Counted from the stretch's first letter, positions 1 through 13,640 are shown. The stretch is DNA of 64,000 nucleotides from Heterodera schachtii (GCA_023374025.1 SIJG01000054.1:739562-803561), one strand, 5' to 3'. Translations and numbers: made by a program. Notes: generated by a model from the letters alone, not told the origin.

Positions 1-4
1 CAAG

Positions 5-50
5 TCGCTAAGGGTTGGCAAAAATAGCTAGCTTAATGTATTAGAAGCTA
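5..50. repeat. 46-bp direct repeat, copy 1
   Basis: An exact 46-bp sequence beginning TCGCTAAGGGTTGGC recurs at 376-421, 371 bp downstream, in the same orientation. The flanks differ on both sides, so this is not a simple tandem array. It may be part of a larger interspersed element cut by the window edge. Confidence 0.9.
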
Positions 51-118
51 CAAAAAGAGCTCTTTCTAATGATGTCATCGGTTCTGGATTTGGTTCAGAA
101 TGCGCAAAGCTATACTCA

Positions 119-181
119 AAAGTTTAAGCCTACTACTCAAATTTTGCTTAAGCCTACTAAAAAGTTAAGCCTAAACTTTTT
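119..181. repeat. short TTAAGCCTA-type repeats
   Basis: Three imperfect TTAAGCCTA words lie within about 60 bp, bounded by an AAAAGTTTA / TAAACTTTT inverted pair. The rest of 50-375 is A+T-rich with no open frame of note. Confidence 0.5.
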
Positions 182-375
182 CGCATATTTAAAAAGCAAT
201 TAAAAATTTTTAAAAATTTTATTCATCACACTTTTTGAAAGAAAAAGTATTAGAGAGCTTTATTTAACATGTAAATAAAATTTGGTGCGTTTCAGAGCAC
301 TTTCTGAAAAAATAATTATGAATTAATTTTTGCAAAAAATAAATAATGAACCCCTCGAAATCGGTTGGGCAAAAA

Positions 376-421
376 TCGCTAAGGGTTGGCAAAAATAGCT
401 AGCTTAATGTATTAGAAGCTA
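376..421. repeat. 46-bp direct repeat, copy 2
   Basis: Second exact copy of the sequence at 5-50. The interval from 422 to 637 is plain A+T-rich DNA with nothing recognisable. Confidence 0.9.
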
Positions 422-2891
422 TTTAAACTTCGAGACATAAAAAGAAAAAAACTAAAAAGTAAATCAAGCCACAGCTAATCGAGATTTACATTATTCAACA
501 CGAGTAATAGATAATAAATATAATAGCTTAATAAATAATGTAAATTTTGCATAAAAATAAGTAAATTTATTATCTTATACCTAAATCATCCTCTAAATAA
601 GATTAATAATATAAAAATATATTTTTCAATACAAAGCAATAAAATATAAATAATTTTGATTTAAAGAAAACGAATAGATAAATAGTGAAAGAAGGTTTTG
701 AATCAATCTAATTAACTATTATTATTAATTGAATAAAATTATCAATTAATAGGTAAAAGTTAATATCTTCTCAAATTATAATTTTTAAAACTAATTTTCC
801 TATTTAAAATAATAGCCATGTCAAAAACAAATTAAAAGACATGCATTCATTAAAACAAATATCACAATAAAAGATGCCAAAATATTTCATGAACTAATAT
901 GATCAAAATACCGAAAATAAATTAAAGATAAGAAAAAATATAATAGTAAAAAAGTACTTTAGAGAGAATATTTTGTTTATTTTCTAAAAAATAATATTAA
1001 ATTTTTAAAATCATATAAGTAAGTAAATATTATATAAAATACAAATAGATAATTCAAAAATGATATTGACTAAATTTCTTATACTAAGCGAACTTGCTTA
1101 CTAAAAACAACAAATATAGATGATATTGTGAAATTCATTATTTTAGAGAATGAAAAAATCATTATTTTAATGAAAATCTTGTACTTGCATAAAATTGAAA
1201 AAAGGACAAATGTTTGAATTATTCTATTGAAAAATAAATTCACAAAGTTAAAAATGGTTTATCATTTTAATATATTTCAAATACAATAATTTTATGGAAT
1301 TATTTACGAACAATGGTTTTCCGTTAAAACACACAAGTGAGCTTGAAAAAATAAAAAAATTTATAAAATTTTAAATTTATTTTGCATACTAAGCATATCA
1401 TGAAAATGTCCCTCAAAATTAATAATGCATTAAATAAATACTAATTTAAATTTAAAAAAACAAAAATACGCAAAAATAAATATTATAGTTAAATAAATAA
1501 ATATTGCAATGTATTTTCAAAAAAAAAAAGATTAAAAATATTATAATAATGATAAAATAATAAACAAAGTAAAATAATAAATTAAAAATAAAAATAAATC
1601 CATAAAGCCATTTCGTCATACGAGTAAACTTGAATTTCGTTTGTTCACTTGTAAATTTTTGATTCATTTTTATAATTTAAATTTATTTACTTTCATCTTT
1701 TTATAAAATTGATGTTATATGAACATTTCTTATATTTTTTTAAACAACTCACTTTGTTTTAAACTCCAAGACATAAGGGCGCTTTTTTCTGTTATCACAT
1801 TTATCTACCATTTTATTTGTATATTGTTTCAATTAAATATGAATACCAATATTTTTGATTTTAAATAAATTAAATGCCTTTTACTTGATTCTTGGAAGAA
1901 ATCAATTTAAAAATCGCGTCCTTCTTATTATGATTATTTTTACATTATTTTAATTTATAAAATTCTTCAATTAATAAAAGTTAATTTTTAGTAAATTTCA
2001 TAAATATTAAATATCTTTTTTAATAATTATATTTTTCAGTATGTATTGTCAAATTTCAAAATAATGTACTGAAATTTTTCAAGATTTGTTTAATCATATT
2101 AAAAATTAGTTATTTGTGTTTTTAATTGTTACTATCTCTCAGTTAATTAAAACTTGTTGTAGATATGACATATTCTTGGATATTTTTATATTTAATTTAT
2201 ATAATTTAAAATTTTAATAAGTGATATTATAAATGATAATATTTCTAAAAAGTATTTAATGAGCATTAATTATAATTTTCCATTTAATGTATTATTAAAA
2301 ATTGACAGCAAAGTTTTAAGATTATTACAATTATTATCATTAATATATTTAGTATAAACATTTCATTTAAAAGAATAAATAAAATATTTATTGATTTTTA
2401 GAGTAAAATAAAAAAAAATTTTCGTTTACCTTTTTTTTCTGGAAACAAATAATTCATAAATTTCTTATATTCTCACGATTATAATTATTAATGATTTTTT
2501 GTTATTTTTCATAGTGTATCCGATTAGCATATTTAACATTTCACTTTTCTAATCAGAATAATAATAATTATCATAAGAATGAATTTCAAAATAGATTTTA
2601 AAGTCCAGTTTTTACGATACTTGCTCATAAAACCTCCGATGTTGCCAAATGCAAACACAATTTCAACTAAATTCCAATGAAAATATTAAAATTTTAAAAT
2701 GTGGTGAATGAAAAAAACGTAATTGTTGATGAATTTAATAACTGATTTGTGTAAATGTGAAGTTAATAATATTTGAAATATATGAGCAGCTGATGTTACC
2801 GCTGTGAAAAGATCGAGTCGGAGATAAGAGTGAGGGAATAAGAATACAAAGTAACAATTTAAAATGATTTAAAAACATTTCAAATTTTAAG

Positions 2892-3008
2892 CATAATAAT
2901 TTCAAAAGAAAAGGAATTATTGAAATTAAAAATGTCTTCTCATCATCAAATAAATTTGTTCTGAGAAATGAAATAAATCTAAGTCTTTCAATTTATATAA
3001 TATTTTTG
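2892..3008. repeat. dispersed repeat B, member 1
   Basis: A ~115-bp sequence running from CATAATAATTTCAAAAG to CTAAGTCTTTCAATTTATATA. It recurs in diverged form at 8600-8717, and its first half again at 4586-4651, where the tandem junction cuts it. A copy inside tandem unit 2 lies at 6906-7022. Confidence 0.7.
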
Positions 3009-3320
3009 TTTATAGGATTTGTTTTTATTATTATTTATTAAATCAAATTTTTCTAAAATTCCTTATAGTGTGTTTTTAAAAATGCATTTTTCGATAAAAT
3101 TTAAAATTTGAATTTAATAATTTTCTATGCATTTTTCAAGTTTTACATTAAGTAAGATTTAAAAAATTTGAGTCAGCCTTTAAACTTCACGTATTTTCTT
3201 GATGCTATGAAATATATAAAGAATCCTTTTAAATATTCTTATTGCAATTTAAATTTTTCTTTGCTGATTTAAAATTCCATTATACTTCTTAATGACCATG
3301 AGAGAAGAGTCAAAGTGGCC

Positions 3321-3341
3321 AAAACATTTACGAAATGTTTT
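3321..3341. other. perfect 9-bp hairpin (also 7335-7355)
   Basis: AAAACATTT, loop ACG, AAATGTTTT. It lies just upstream of the G+C-richer patch at 3400-3490 and is repeated in tandem copy 2. No run of T or other terminator context gives it a role. Confidence 0.6.
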
Positions 3342-3399
3342 TATTCTGGTTTTAAAATCTTAGTTTTTGGCCATGATGTTCTTATTTTGAAAAATTTTT

Positions 3400-3490
3400 G
3401 ACACGAACCCTGGCATACCGGTAGCGCCGAAGCCCCATGTTTCCCAAAATTTTTTCGGGAAAAGTGCGCAAAAAAGCGTTTATAAAAGAA
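3400..3490. other. G+C-richer patch (also 7414-7504)
   Basis: About 90 bp with far higher G+C than its surroundings, including ACCGGTAGCGCCGAAGCCCC. On the minus strand it holds GGGTTCGTGTC, one step from a pol III B box, but no A box lies at the right distance. No open frame crosses it. Origin unknown. Confidence 0.4.
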
Positions 3491-4396
3491 AAAATGCCGT
3501 CACTTTAATGATGGCCAAAACACGCTTTATGTTTTTATATTTTTTGGTTATATATTAATATAAATTTTATTTTTTTTACCTTTCTATTTTATGATAAACC
3601 ATAACATTTGCGAAAAAAGTTTCTGGAGCTAAATAAAAAGCAAATACTCTTTAAAAATTAATAATAAATTTTTGTTGAAGTTAATGAATAATTATAAATT
3701 TCCCAAGCGAGAAATAATCAACATGTTCAAATAAATTTAAATTAAAAAATATTTTAAATTACTGAAAAATTTATAATGTTAAAATGAACTCATAAAAAAT
3801 AATAAATTATTAAAATAATTGTATTTTTCCATATTTCATTAAAAACAAAACATATAATTAAAAATAATTTTGACTGTAAAAAAGTTATAAAAATTGGATT
3901 TAAAAAAGTTTCATTAAATTAAATAATTCAATATCTAAATTTTTTTTTTCATAAATAAAAAAATAAATTTTATATAGCTGAGAAAATTTTAAAATAAAAC
4001 ATTCAAAAAAACAACCAATTATGCGTTAGATGATTTAGTTAAAATAGACCAACAAAATCGGATAAAAAAAGCATAAATATACTGACAATTAATTATTGAA
4101 AAAAAAATATATATAAATCATCAATTGAAAGAAACATAATATATTAATTACTTCACATATAGACAAAATTTAAAATGGCATATAATCATACTGACCATTT
4201 GAAAAAATTTCAAAAAAAAACATTTAATATTCAAAATAATACCAAACATACGCCGTGGCAACGCATTACCTTCACAGCTCGTGCCTACAGCGATGGTTGA
4301 ACAGTTGATAATTCGTCAAGAAAAAATATGCAAAGTAATGATTCACATAAAAAATTGACGGAATGTTAAAATTTTAAAATACGCGAACTTCAGAAA

Positions 4397-4555
4397 AGAA
4401 TAAAAAAATAATAATTTGATAGATTTTACCATTTTATTTCTTAATATAATAAACGTGTGTTATAAATTTTAATATAAAGGTCAACCATAATGAACCTGAG
4501 ATTATTCATATTTATTTGAATAAAAAAACTTCATAAACAAATAATGGAGCACAAA
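4397..4555. repeat. dispersed repeat C (also 8411-8569)
   Basis: About 155 bp, from CTTCAGAAAA through AATTTGATAGATTTTACC and TATAAAGGTCAACCATAATG to AACAAATAATGGA. It recurs in diverged form at 18786-18940 in the same orientation and is non-coding in all frames. Confidence 0.8.
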
Positions 4556-4651
4556 TAGTTAAATAAATAATTTACAAAAAATCAAACATAATAATTTCAA
4601 AAGAAAAGGAATTAGTAAAATTAAAAATAAATGTCCCTGATCATCAAATAA

Positions 4652-7600
4652 AATAAAATATAAATAATTTTGATTTAAAGAAAACGAATAGATAAATAGT
4701 GAAAGAAGGTTTTGAATCAATCTAATTAACTATTATTATTAATTGAATAAAATTATCAATTAATAGGTAAAAGTTAATATCTTCTCAAATTATAATTTTT
4801 AAAACTAATTTTCCTATTTAAAATAATAGCCATGTCAAAAACAAATTAAAAGACATGCATTCATTAAAACAAATATCACAATAAAAGATGCCAAAATATT
4901 TCATGAACTAATATGATCAAAATACCGAAAATAAATTAAAGATAAGAAAAAATATAATAGTAAAAAAGTACTTTAGAGAGAATATTTTGTTTATTTTCTA
5001 AAAAATAATATTAAATTTTTAAAATCATATAAGTAAGTAAATATTATATAAAATACAAATAGATAATTCAAAAATGATATTGACTAAATTTCTTATACTA
5101 AGCGAACTTGCTTACTAAAAACAACAAATATAGATGATATTGTGAAATTCATTATTTTAGAGAATGAAAAAATCATTATTTTAATGAAAATCTTGTACTT
5201 GCATAAAATTGAAAAAAGGACAAATGTTTGAATTATTCTATTGAAAAATAAATTCACAAAGTTAAAAATGGTTTATCATTTTAATATATTTCAAATACAA
5301 TAATTTTATGGAATTATTTACGAACAATGGTTTTCCGTTAAAACACACAAGTGAGCTTGAAAAAATAAAAAAATTTATAAAATTTTAAATTTATTTTGCA
5401 TACTAAGCATATCATGAAAATGTCCCTCAAAATTAATAATGCATTAAATAAATACTAATTTAAATTTAAAAAAACAAAAATACGCAAAAATAAATATTAT
5501 AGTTAAATAAATAAATATTGCAATGTATTTTCAAAAAAAAAAAGATTAAAAATATTATAATAATGATAAAATAATAAACAAAGTAAAATAATAAATTAAA
5601 AATAAAAATAAATCCATAAAGCCATTTCGTCATACGAGTAAACTTGAATTTCGTTTGTTCACTTGTAAATTTTTGATTCATTTTTATAATTTAAATTTAT
5701 TTACTTTCATCTTTTTATAAAATTGATGTTATATGAACATTTCTTATATTTTTTTAAACAACTCACTTTGTTTTAAACTCCAAGACATAAGGGCGCTTTT
5801 TTCTGTTATCACATTTATCTACCATTTTATTTGTATATTGTTTCAATTAAATATGAATACCAATATTTTTGATTTTAAATAAATTAAATGCCTTTTACTT
5901 GATTCTTGGAAGAAATCAATTTAAAAATCGCGTCCTTCTTATTATGATTATTTTTACATTATTTTAATTTATAAAATTCTTCAATTAATAAAAGTTAATT
6001 TTTAGTAAATTTCATAAATATTAAATATCTTTTTTAATAATTATATTTTTCAGTATGTATTGTCAAATTTCAAAATAATGTACTGAAATTTTTCAAGATT
6101 TGTTTAATCATATTAAAAATTAGTTATTTGTGTTTTTAATTGTTACTATCTCTCAGTTAATTAAAACTTGTTGTAGATATGACATATTCTTGGATATTTT
6201 TATATTTAATTTATATAATTTAAAATTTTAATAAGTGATATTATAAATGATAATATTTCTAAAAAGTATTTAATGAGCATTAATTATAATTTTCCATTTA
6301 ATGTATTATTAAAAATTGACAGCAAAGTTTTAAGATTATTACAATTATTATCATTAATATATTTAGTATAAACATTTCATTTAAAAGAATAAATAAAATA
6401 TTTATTGATTTTTAGAGTAAAATAAAAAAAAATTTTCGTTTACCTTTTTTTTCTGGAAACAAATAATTCATAAATTTCTTATATTCTCACGATTATAATT
6501 ATTAATGATTTTTTGTTATTTTTCATAGTGTATCCGATTAGCATATTTAACATTTCACTTTTCTAATCAGAATAATAATAATTATCATAAGAATGAATTT
6601 CAAAATAGATTTTAAAGTCCAGTTTTTACGATACTTGCTCATAAAACCTCCGATGTTGCCAAATGCAAACACAATTTCAACTAAATTCCAATGAAAATAT
6701 TAAAATTTTAAAATGTGGTGAATGAAAAAAACGTAATTGTTGATGAATTTAATAACTGATTTGTGTAAATGTGAAGTTAATAATATTTGAAATATATGAG
6801 CAGCTGATGTTACCGCTGTGAAAAGATCGAGTCGGAGATAAGAGTGAGGGAATAAGAATACAAAGTAACAATTTAAAATGATTTAAAAACATTTCAAATT
6901 TTAAGCATAATAATTTCAAAAGAAAAGGAATTATTGAAATTAAAAATGTCTTCTCATCATCAAATAAATTTGTTCTGAGAAATGAAATAAATCTAAGTCT
7001 TTCAATTTATATAATATTTTTGTTTATAGGATTTGTTTTTATTATTATTTATTAAATCAAATTTTTCTAAAATTCCTTATAGTGTGTTTTTAAAAATGCA
7101 TTTTTCGATAAAATTTAAAATTTGAATTTAATAATTTTCTATGCATTTTTCAAGTTTTACATTAAGTAAGATTTAAAAAATTTGAGTCAGCCTTTAAACT
7201 TCACGTATTTTCTTGATGCTATGAAATATATAAAGAATCCTTTTAAATATTCTTATTGCAATTTAAATTTTTCTTTGCTGATTTAAAATTCCATTATACT
7301 TCTTAATGACCATGAGAGAAGAGTCAAAGTGGCCAAAACATTTACGAAATGTTTTTATTCTGGTTTTAAAATCTTAGTTTTTGGCCATGATGTTCTTATT
7401 TTGAAAAATTTTTGACACGAACCCTGGCATACCGGTAGCGCCGAAGCCCCATGTTTCCCAAAATTTTTTCGGGAAAAGTGCGCAAAAAAGCGTTTATAAA
7501 AGAAAAAATGCCGTCACTTTAATGATGGCCAAAACACGCTTTATGTTTTTATATTTTTTGGTTATATATTAATATAAATTTTATTTTTTTTACCTTTCTA

Positions 7601-8665
7601 TTTTATGATAAACCATAACATTTGCGAAAAAAGTTTCTGGAGCTAAATAAAAAGCAAATACTCTTTAAAAATTAATAATAAATTTTTGTTGAAGTTAATG
7701 AATAATTATAAATTTCCCAAGCGAGAAATAATCAACATGTTCAAATAAATTTAAATTAAAAAATATTTTAAATTACTGAAAAATTTATAATGTTAAAATG
7801 AACTCATAAAAAATAATAAATTATTAAAATAATTGTATTTTTCCATATTTCATTAAAAACAAAACATATAATTAAAAATAATTTTGACTGTAAAAAAGTT
7901 ATAAAAATTGGATTTAAAAAAGTTTCATTAAATTAAATAATTCAATATCTAAATTTTTTTTTTCATAAATAAAAAAATAAATTTTATATAGCTGAGAAAA
8001 TTTTAAAATAAAACATTCAAAAAAACAACCAATTATGCGTTAGATGATTTAGTTAAAATAGACCAACAAAATCGGATAAAAAAAGCATAAATATACTGAC
8101 AATTAATTATTGAAAAAAAAATATATATAAATCATCAATTGAAAGAAACATAATATATTAATTACTTCACATATAGACAAAATTTAAAATGGCATATAAT
8201 CATACTGACCATTTGAAAAAATTTCAAAAAAAAACATTTAATATTCAAAATAATACCAAACATACGCCGTGGCAACGCATTACCTTCACAGCTCGTGCCT
8301 ACAGCGATGGTTGAACAGTTGATAATTCGTCAAGAAAAAATATGCAAAGTAATGATTCACATAAAAAATTGACGGAATGTTAAAATTTTAAAATACGCGA
8401 ACTTCAGAAAAGAATAAAAAAATAATAATTTGATAGATTTTACCATTTTATTTCTTAATATAATAAACGTGTGTTATAAATTTTAATATAAAGGTCAACC
8501 ATAATGAACCTGAGATTATTCATATTTATTTGAATAAAAAAACTTCATAAACAAATAATGGAGCACAAATAGTTAAATAAATAATTTACAAAAAATCAAA
8601 CATAATAATTTCAAAAGAAAAGGAATTAGTAAAATTAAAAATAAATGTCCCTGATCATCAAATAA
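4652..8665. repeat. 4014-bp tandem unit, copy 2
   Basis: Second head-to-tail copy of 638-4651 with no mismatch noticed. Its right edge continues into the unique version of dispersed repeat B. Either a very recent tandem duplication or an assembly artefact (unmerged haplotypes) would give perfect identity. Confidence 0.93.
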
Positions 8666-8717
8666 ATTTATTATAAAAAGTTATATAAAATCTAAGTCTT
8701 TCAATTTATATAATATA
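8600..8717. repeat. dispersed repeat B, member 2
   Basis: Diverged copy of 2892-3008, with small indels after CATCAAATAAATTT. It overlaps the right edge of the tandem duplication, so the duplication breakpoint falls inside a repeat that already had another copy 1.7 kb upstream. Confidence 0.7.
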
Positions 8718-11149
8718 TTTGCTGATATGAAATGCATTTTTCGAATTGAAAATTCTAACAATGTACTCGAATCAATGAAAATATCATTTTTATAATCAAA
8801 GCAAATCAATATTTATGTTTTATTATTCTTTAAAGAAAATGTTTATGTTTATTGTAGTTTTTTATTTCATGTTTTAAAATTTAAAAAAATTTAATAAAAT
8901 AATAAATTGCAAAATAAATAAATTTAAATATCCTCCCGCACACTTCCGTGAGCTTCAAAAACCATCATGGAATGATATCAAGTAAGGTTTGTAGTGTTTT
9001 ATTGTACATTTTGTATGTTCAGTTTATTGTTTGATATTTTTAAGTACGGTATAAATTACTTCGAAAATTTATTAAATTACAACTTTTTAAATAAACAAAT
9101 TAATATAAAAGTAATATAGAAAATAACGGAATCGCGTTAAGGACAAAATAATTAAAAAGATGAAAAATTGAAAAATTAATTTTATTATTTTATTTTTTAA
9201 ATAAATAAAAAATATTTGTATTAATAAATATGCAAAAAAGATTAATTGGAGAAATATTGAATTATTCCGATGACTAATCTAAAAATTAATACATTTAATT
9301 TTCTCGGCAGAAAAATAAGAGAAATAAAAAAATGAAATTTTGGGTCGGCTTTTTTCTAAATATTTAATTTAATAAATTTTTTTATTTACCTATAAAAAAC
9401 ATGAATTATAAAGCACAAAAATGCATTTTTTTTTAAAATACATACAAAATTAATATGTGAAAAATAATTATGCAATAAATCTAATATGAAAAGATAATAA
9501 AGAAAATATTTATTTAGTTTTGACTACTTATCTAAAATAACTAAAAAAAAAATTCGAATATAATGGGAAAAGTAAATTTACAATATTATTAATATGCAGA
9601 AATGTAAAGATATATAAGTTTTTTACTTAAGAAGAAAATTAATTTTTTAAAAAGACAACAATAAATTTTTAGTTTATGACAATAATAAAGGAATAATTGG
9701 ATTTATAATCACTATAAAAACAGCAATTGAACACCAAAACCGGAAAAGACTTCCGCTGTTTCATGAGATAAAAAGAATTTCATGACCAAAAATTGAGTTA
9801 AATATAATACTTTAAAATATAATTTAAAAAAAATTTAAAAATTCACATTAAAAAGAAATCATAAGAAAGATAATTGATGCATTTTGATAACATCATACAT
9901 TTTAGCTCCATACGCGGTCAAGATTTTTAATTAAGACACCTTAAAAGAAAATATTCTGATTGCATAAATAATTTTTAAAAGTATGCGAGTAGACAAGGGA
10001 AAGATTCAGCAAAAAGAAACTTAGCAAGAATTTTTTAAAAATAAAGAATAAAAAACAACCAAGCATAGATTTAAAAGAAATTTTTGAAAATGCTATCTAT
10101 GGTGATTACGTCTTATTTCACTTTCATAATACAATCGAATAAAGTTAAATTGAAAAATACATAAAAAAGACAAAATATAATAAGTCTATTTTTTCATAAG
10201 AAATTAAAGAACAATTAAATAAAAAACTAAAAGAGTAAAGTCAAAGTATTAATTGACCTTTATTCAATTTAAAATTTTATTCTTCTATCTTAATGTATTT
10301 GAATGTAATAATTATTGAATTAAGTTCATTCATAATTTAATTTTCAAAAAAAATCTATTTTTGGTAGGTAGAAGAAACAAAATATTGGAAATTTTATATA
10401 TAATTTTTAATGCTCTGATGTTGTTTATTTAACAAATTTATATATTAAATGAAATATATAATATTTTAATAAAAAATAATGATTTAATAATAGTGTTTAT
10501 TAGTTTAATTTTAACAAATTTTTGGCCAATCTTTTTTTTTTTAGTTTATACAATTTAATTTAATATAAAATAATTCTCATAAGATTTAAATTAAGAGTTT
10601 GCATATTCTCAATTCAACTATCAATTAAAATTAATTAGCTGTTTGATTGAATTTATTATTTAAATCATGGACAAACACGCTTTTATTGAAATGTTATTAT
10701 TGTTTTTAGATTAATTTTAAGTATTTTTGCTGAAGTTTTTATTTCATATTAATTCAAATTATATGAATCAATTTTATCACTTCATTTTGCATAATTTTTT
10801 TCATGACTTTCGAATTTATTTTTTTAATTCTGATGGTGTGTAATATTGTAAAAATAAAAATTTTTCTTGAATTAGTCGATTTTCGTTATTTATTTTTTAT
10901 TTTTGGTTTAAAATTACATTTCATAATGGCTGTATAAATTCCTGCAGTTTGGTAATTATAATAATTAAGCATTTAATTAGTAATAGGTACACCAAAATAA
11001 TTTATTTTTATAACTTGCTTTAAAACTTTTGTTTATGAATATGAAAGTACATTTTTTAAATTTTTTAAAATTATTTTGTTTTGATTCATACATTTCATAA
11101 ATATATAATATTTATTTAAATTTTTCGATAGATGGTTAAATATTGTGAC
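8718..11149. other. A+T-rich interval, no gene seen
   Basis: Mostly A-rich on the plus strand to about 10.25 kb, then T-rich. No open frame of interest, no RNA gene and no sizeable G+C patch, apart from CCTCCCGCACACTTCCGTGAGC near 8.93 kb, broken by stops in every frame. Confidence 0.6.
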
Positions 11150-11300
11150 TATATTTGTTTATATTTTGTTTTATTTATAACTTAAATTAAGTCAAGAATA
11201 ATTTTATTGATTAGCAAAAAGTATAAATAAAATGACCAAATTATATGAAGCTGAAGAATTATATGAAGAACCAAATACACAAAATGCTAAAATAAATATT
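11150..11300 (+). repeat. dispersed repeat A, diverged fragment
   Basis: The segment with AATGACCAAATTATATGAAG and ATATGAAGAACCA aligns with 16060-16205 (AATGACCAAATCACAATGAA, ATATAAAGAACCA), including the preceding TTAAATTA..GTC.AGA.TAATT block. It is a short, old copy of the repeat family at 15.3 and 43.6 kb. Confidence 0.6.
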
Positions 11301-13259
11301 TCATATATCATAAAAAATAAAAAATAATTCTTTAATTTTTAAACTTTTTAGATTTCAAAATGTTTTGAGATAGGAATGATTCAAAGCTGAGACACCAAGT
11401 TTGTTCATTTCTTCATTTAAAAACAGGAAACCTTGATTTAATAATTATTAAATAAAACATAATTTTTTATATTTCAACAACTAAGTTGAATTTAATAGAA
11501 ACAAATAATTGTTTCCTTAATTAGAGACCATACATAATATGAAAAAATAATTATTATAAATGCAGAAAATCTAATAAATCTAAAATATAACGTAATTATT
11601 TAAAATAAAATCATTCATATTTACGTATTTTTTGTTGAGGACGTGAGGGGTTTCTTAATTCCTCTCCGATGAACTGAATGGACGCCATCTGAACAAACGG
11701 GATGTTTTATTTAATTGGTATCCACATCAAGAAGACCTGATTAATACAAAATATGAATATGTCTATTAAAAACTTCAACTTAATGTAATTACTCGCAAAA
11801 ATATAAATAATGAACAGCTATGAAAATAATATATAATTAAAATTTTGTTCAAGAAGAATTTCAGTATTTTAAAACCAAAAAATTATGATAATAGATAATT
11901 TATTTCCATGATGATCATAAATTGTATAAATTTATTCTTCCAAATCAATACGTAAATCAACAGTTTAAAAAAATAGGCAAAAATTATTATTTACTTTACT
12001 GATCAATCCACTACGATAAATGCAAATATGAAAACGTAAATTAATTTAGTTAATTTAACACATGGACAACGATTAAAGTAACAATTGAAAATCGGTAACA
12101 TCATCAACTTTAATAATTTAAAATGGATAATTTATTATGTAGTAATAGTTAAAAAAATTTGCACGCCACCATTAATATAATATATGTACGATGAATGGAG
12201 TTAAAAATAAGGTTAAAATTCTTAAAAAATTAAAACTGAGACAGAGAAGTCAAAGAAATCTCTTTTTTTAATAAAAAAAACTTTAATAATATATTAATTG
12301 GAATCTTGCAACGGATGAGAACTTATTGGCTGCCTGATCTTGAAAAAATGTAATAAAACAAAAGGGACACGTAAAGATATAAAAAATAAAAGATTTTAAT
12401 TGCTTAAATTACTTATTAAAGTTTACTCCGGACAATAGTAAAGAATAATTAAAATTAATCTAATTAATTATTGACTATCGGTTATTAATAAAATTTAAAC
12501 AATCATTTATTTAATTTTCTAATATAAGAATTTACGCAAAATTAAAATATATTATCCAATTTTGTTTTACACAATATAATCGCATGTGAATTTTTTAACA
12601 TTTGATTTCCTTATGGGCAGAAAGAAAAATATATATAAGGTTTTTACCTAATTAGAAAATTAATATCAATTTAATAAAAAATAAAACCTGATTTTTCTGA
12701 CAAATGCTTATTAAAATAATTGATAAAAATAAATCTCGCATTCAAAGAGATAATTAAGAGAAGAAAATATAATTAAAAATAAATTAACTAAAACTTGATA
12801 AATATTTAATTTGAAAAAAGTAATAAATAAACGTCAAGAAAAATACTTAAAATTAACCTAAAACAATGATATTAACATTTCAATAAAAGAGTGATTTGTC
12901 CAAGATTTAAATAATTAATTCAATCAAAAACCTAATTAATTTAATCGTTATTTGATATTCGAATAAACAAATTAATATATATCTGATGAGAAATATTTTA
13001 AACTAAATTAAATTAAAATTATTCATTATTTTTTTAAATTAAATATCATAATTAATTAAACAAAAGTGATAAGATAACAACATAAAATGAATTAAAAACC
13101 GAAAAAAATCCGACAAAAAACATAAACACAAAGTTTTAGAATATGAAATGTTTAATGATTTGTAATAAATCATGAATTGAATGTATAAATAATCTTACAG
13201 AAGAAGATATAATTAAAAAAATTATCCAAAGGAATTTAAAGCAAAAAAATTTGAGAACC
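11301..13259. other. A+T-rich interval, no gene seen
   Basis: A small G+C-richer patch at about 11.63-11.70 kb (GGACGTGAGGGGTTTC, CTCCGATGAACTGAATGG) has stops in all frames. Nothing else stands out. Confidence 0.55.
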
Positions 13260-13640
13260 AAGCCTAAACTTTATTCTCACCCCAACCTCTCAATTTTGGG
13301 GCTTCGGAATGCCCTCCCTTTTCCACATCCTTAATTCTCCTCTAACCTAACCTTTTCTTTAATTATTTCCGTTTGTTCCCTTGTGTCGCCATATAAATCT
13401 ACCTCTCTCTTTTTCTTCCGCTTTCTCATATTCTCTATCTCTCTCACGCTCTCTTTCTCTCGCTCTTTCTTTCTCTCTCGCTCTCTTTCTCGACGGAAAT
13501 TTCTAAAAAATTTTTTGAATTTTAGCCTTTTTGTTTTTGGAAAAAAATCTGCTAACAAATCGCATTAATCGCCGCGCTGGAATCCTCCGCTCAAATTCAC
13601 AAAATGTTTTTGTAAAAATCGCGCCGCATAAAAAAACACA
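13260..13640 (+). other. G+C-richer island with pyrimidine tract
   Basis: A 380-bp island of higher G+C. It holds a ~95-bp CT-rich tract (about 13400-13492, CTCTCT / CTTTCTCTCG words) just after an ATATAAAT box at 13391. A further G+C-rich part at 13560-13630 has TCGCCGCGCTGGAATCC and ATCGCGCCGCAT. The 75-codon minus-strand frame across it is Arg/Glu/Lys simple sequence forced by GA repeats and is unlikely to be a protein. A promoter or 5' UTR is possible, but no coding exon follows that I can recognise. Confidence 0.4.

Larger units (their letters stand above)
638..4651. repeat. 4014-bp tandem unit, copy 1
   Basis: This unit is followed immediately by a second copy at a constant offset of 4014 bp. 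Every block I compared between the copies is identical, including long homopolymer runs. The edges share only a short AATAAA-like overlap (638 aligns with 4652, 4652 with 8666), so the junction has a few bases of microhomology. Inside are A+T-rich DNA, one G+C-richer patch, a hairpin and pieces of two dispersed repeats. The longest frame (71 codons, minus strand, ending at 1452) is a Phe/Ile/Tyr-rich chance frame, not a gene. Confidence 0.93.

Noticed and set aside
1452..1667. 71-codon minus-strand frame, repeated at 5466-5681
   Set aside because: Almost only Phe, Ile, Tyr, Leu and Asn, as expected from A+T-rich DNA; repeated only because of the tandem duplication.
13331..13558. 75-codon Arg/Glu/Lys-rich frame
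   Set aside because: Direct reading of a GA/CT simple-sequence tract; the opposite strand is also open.
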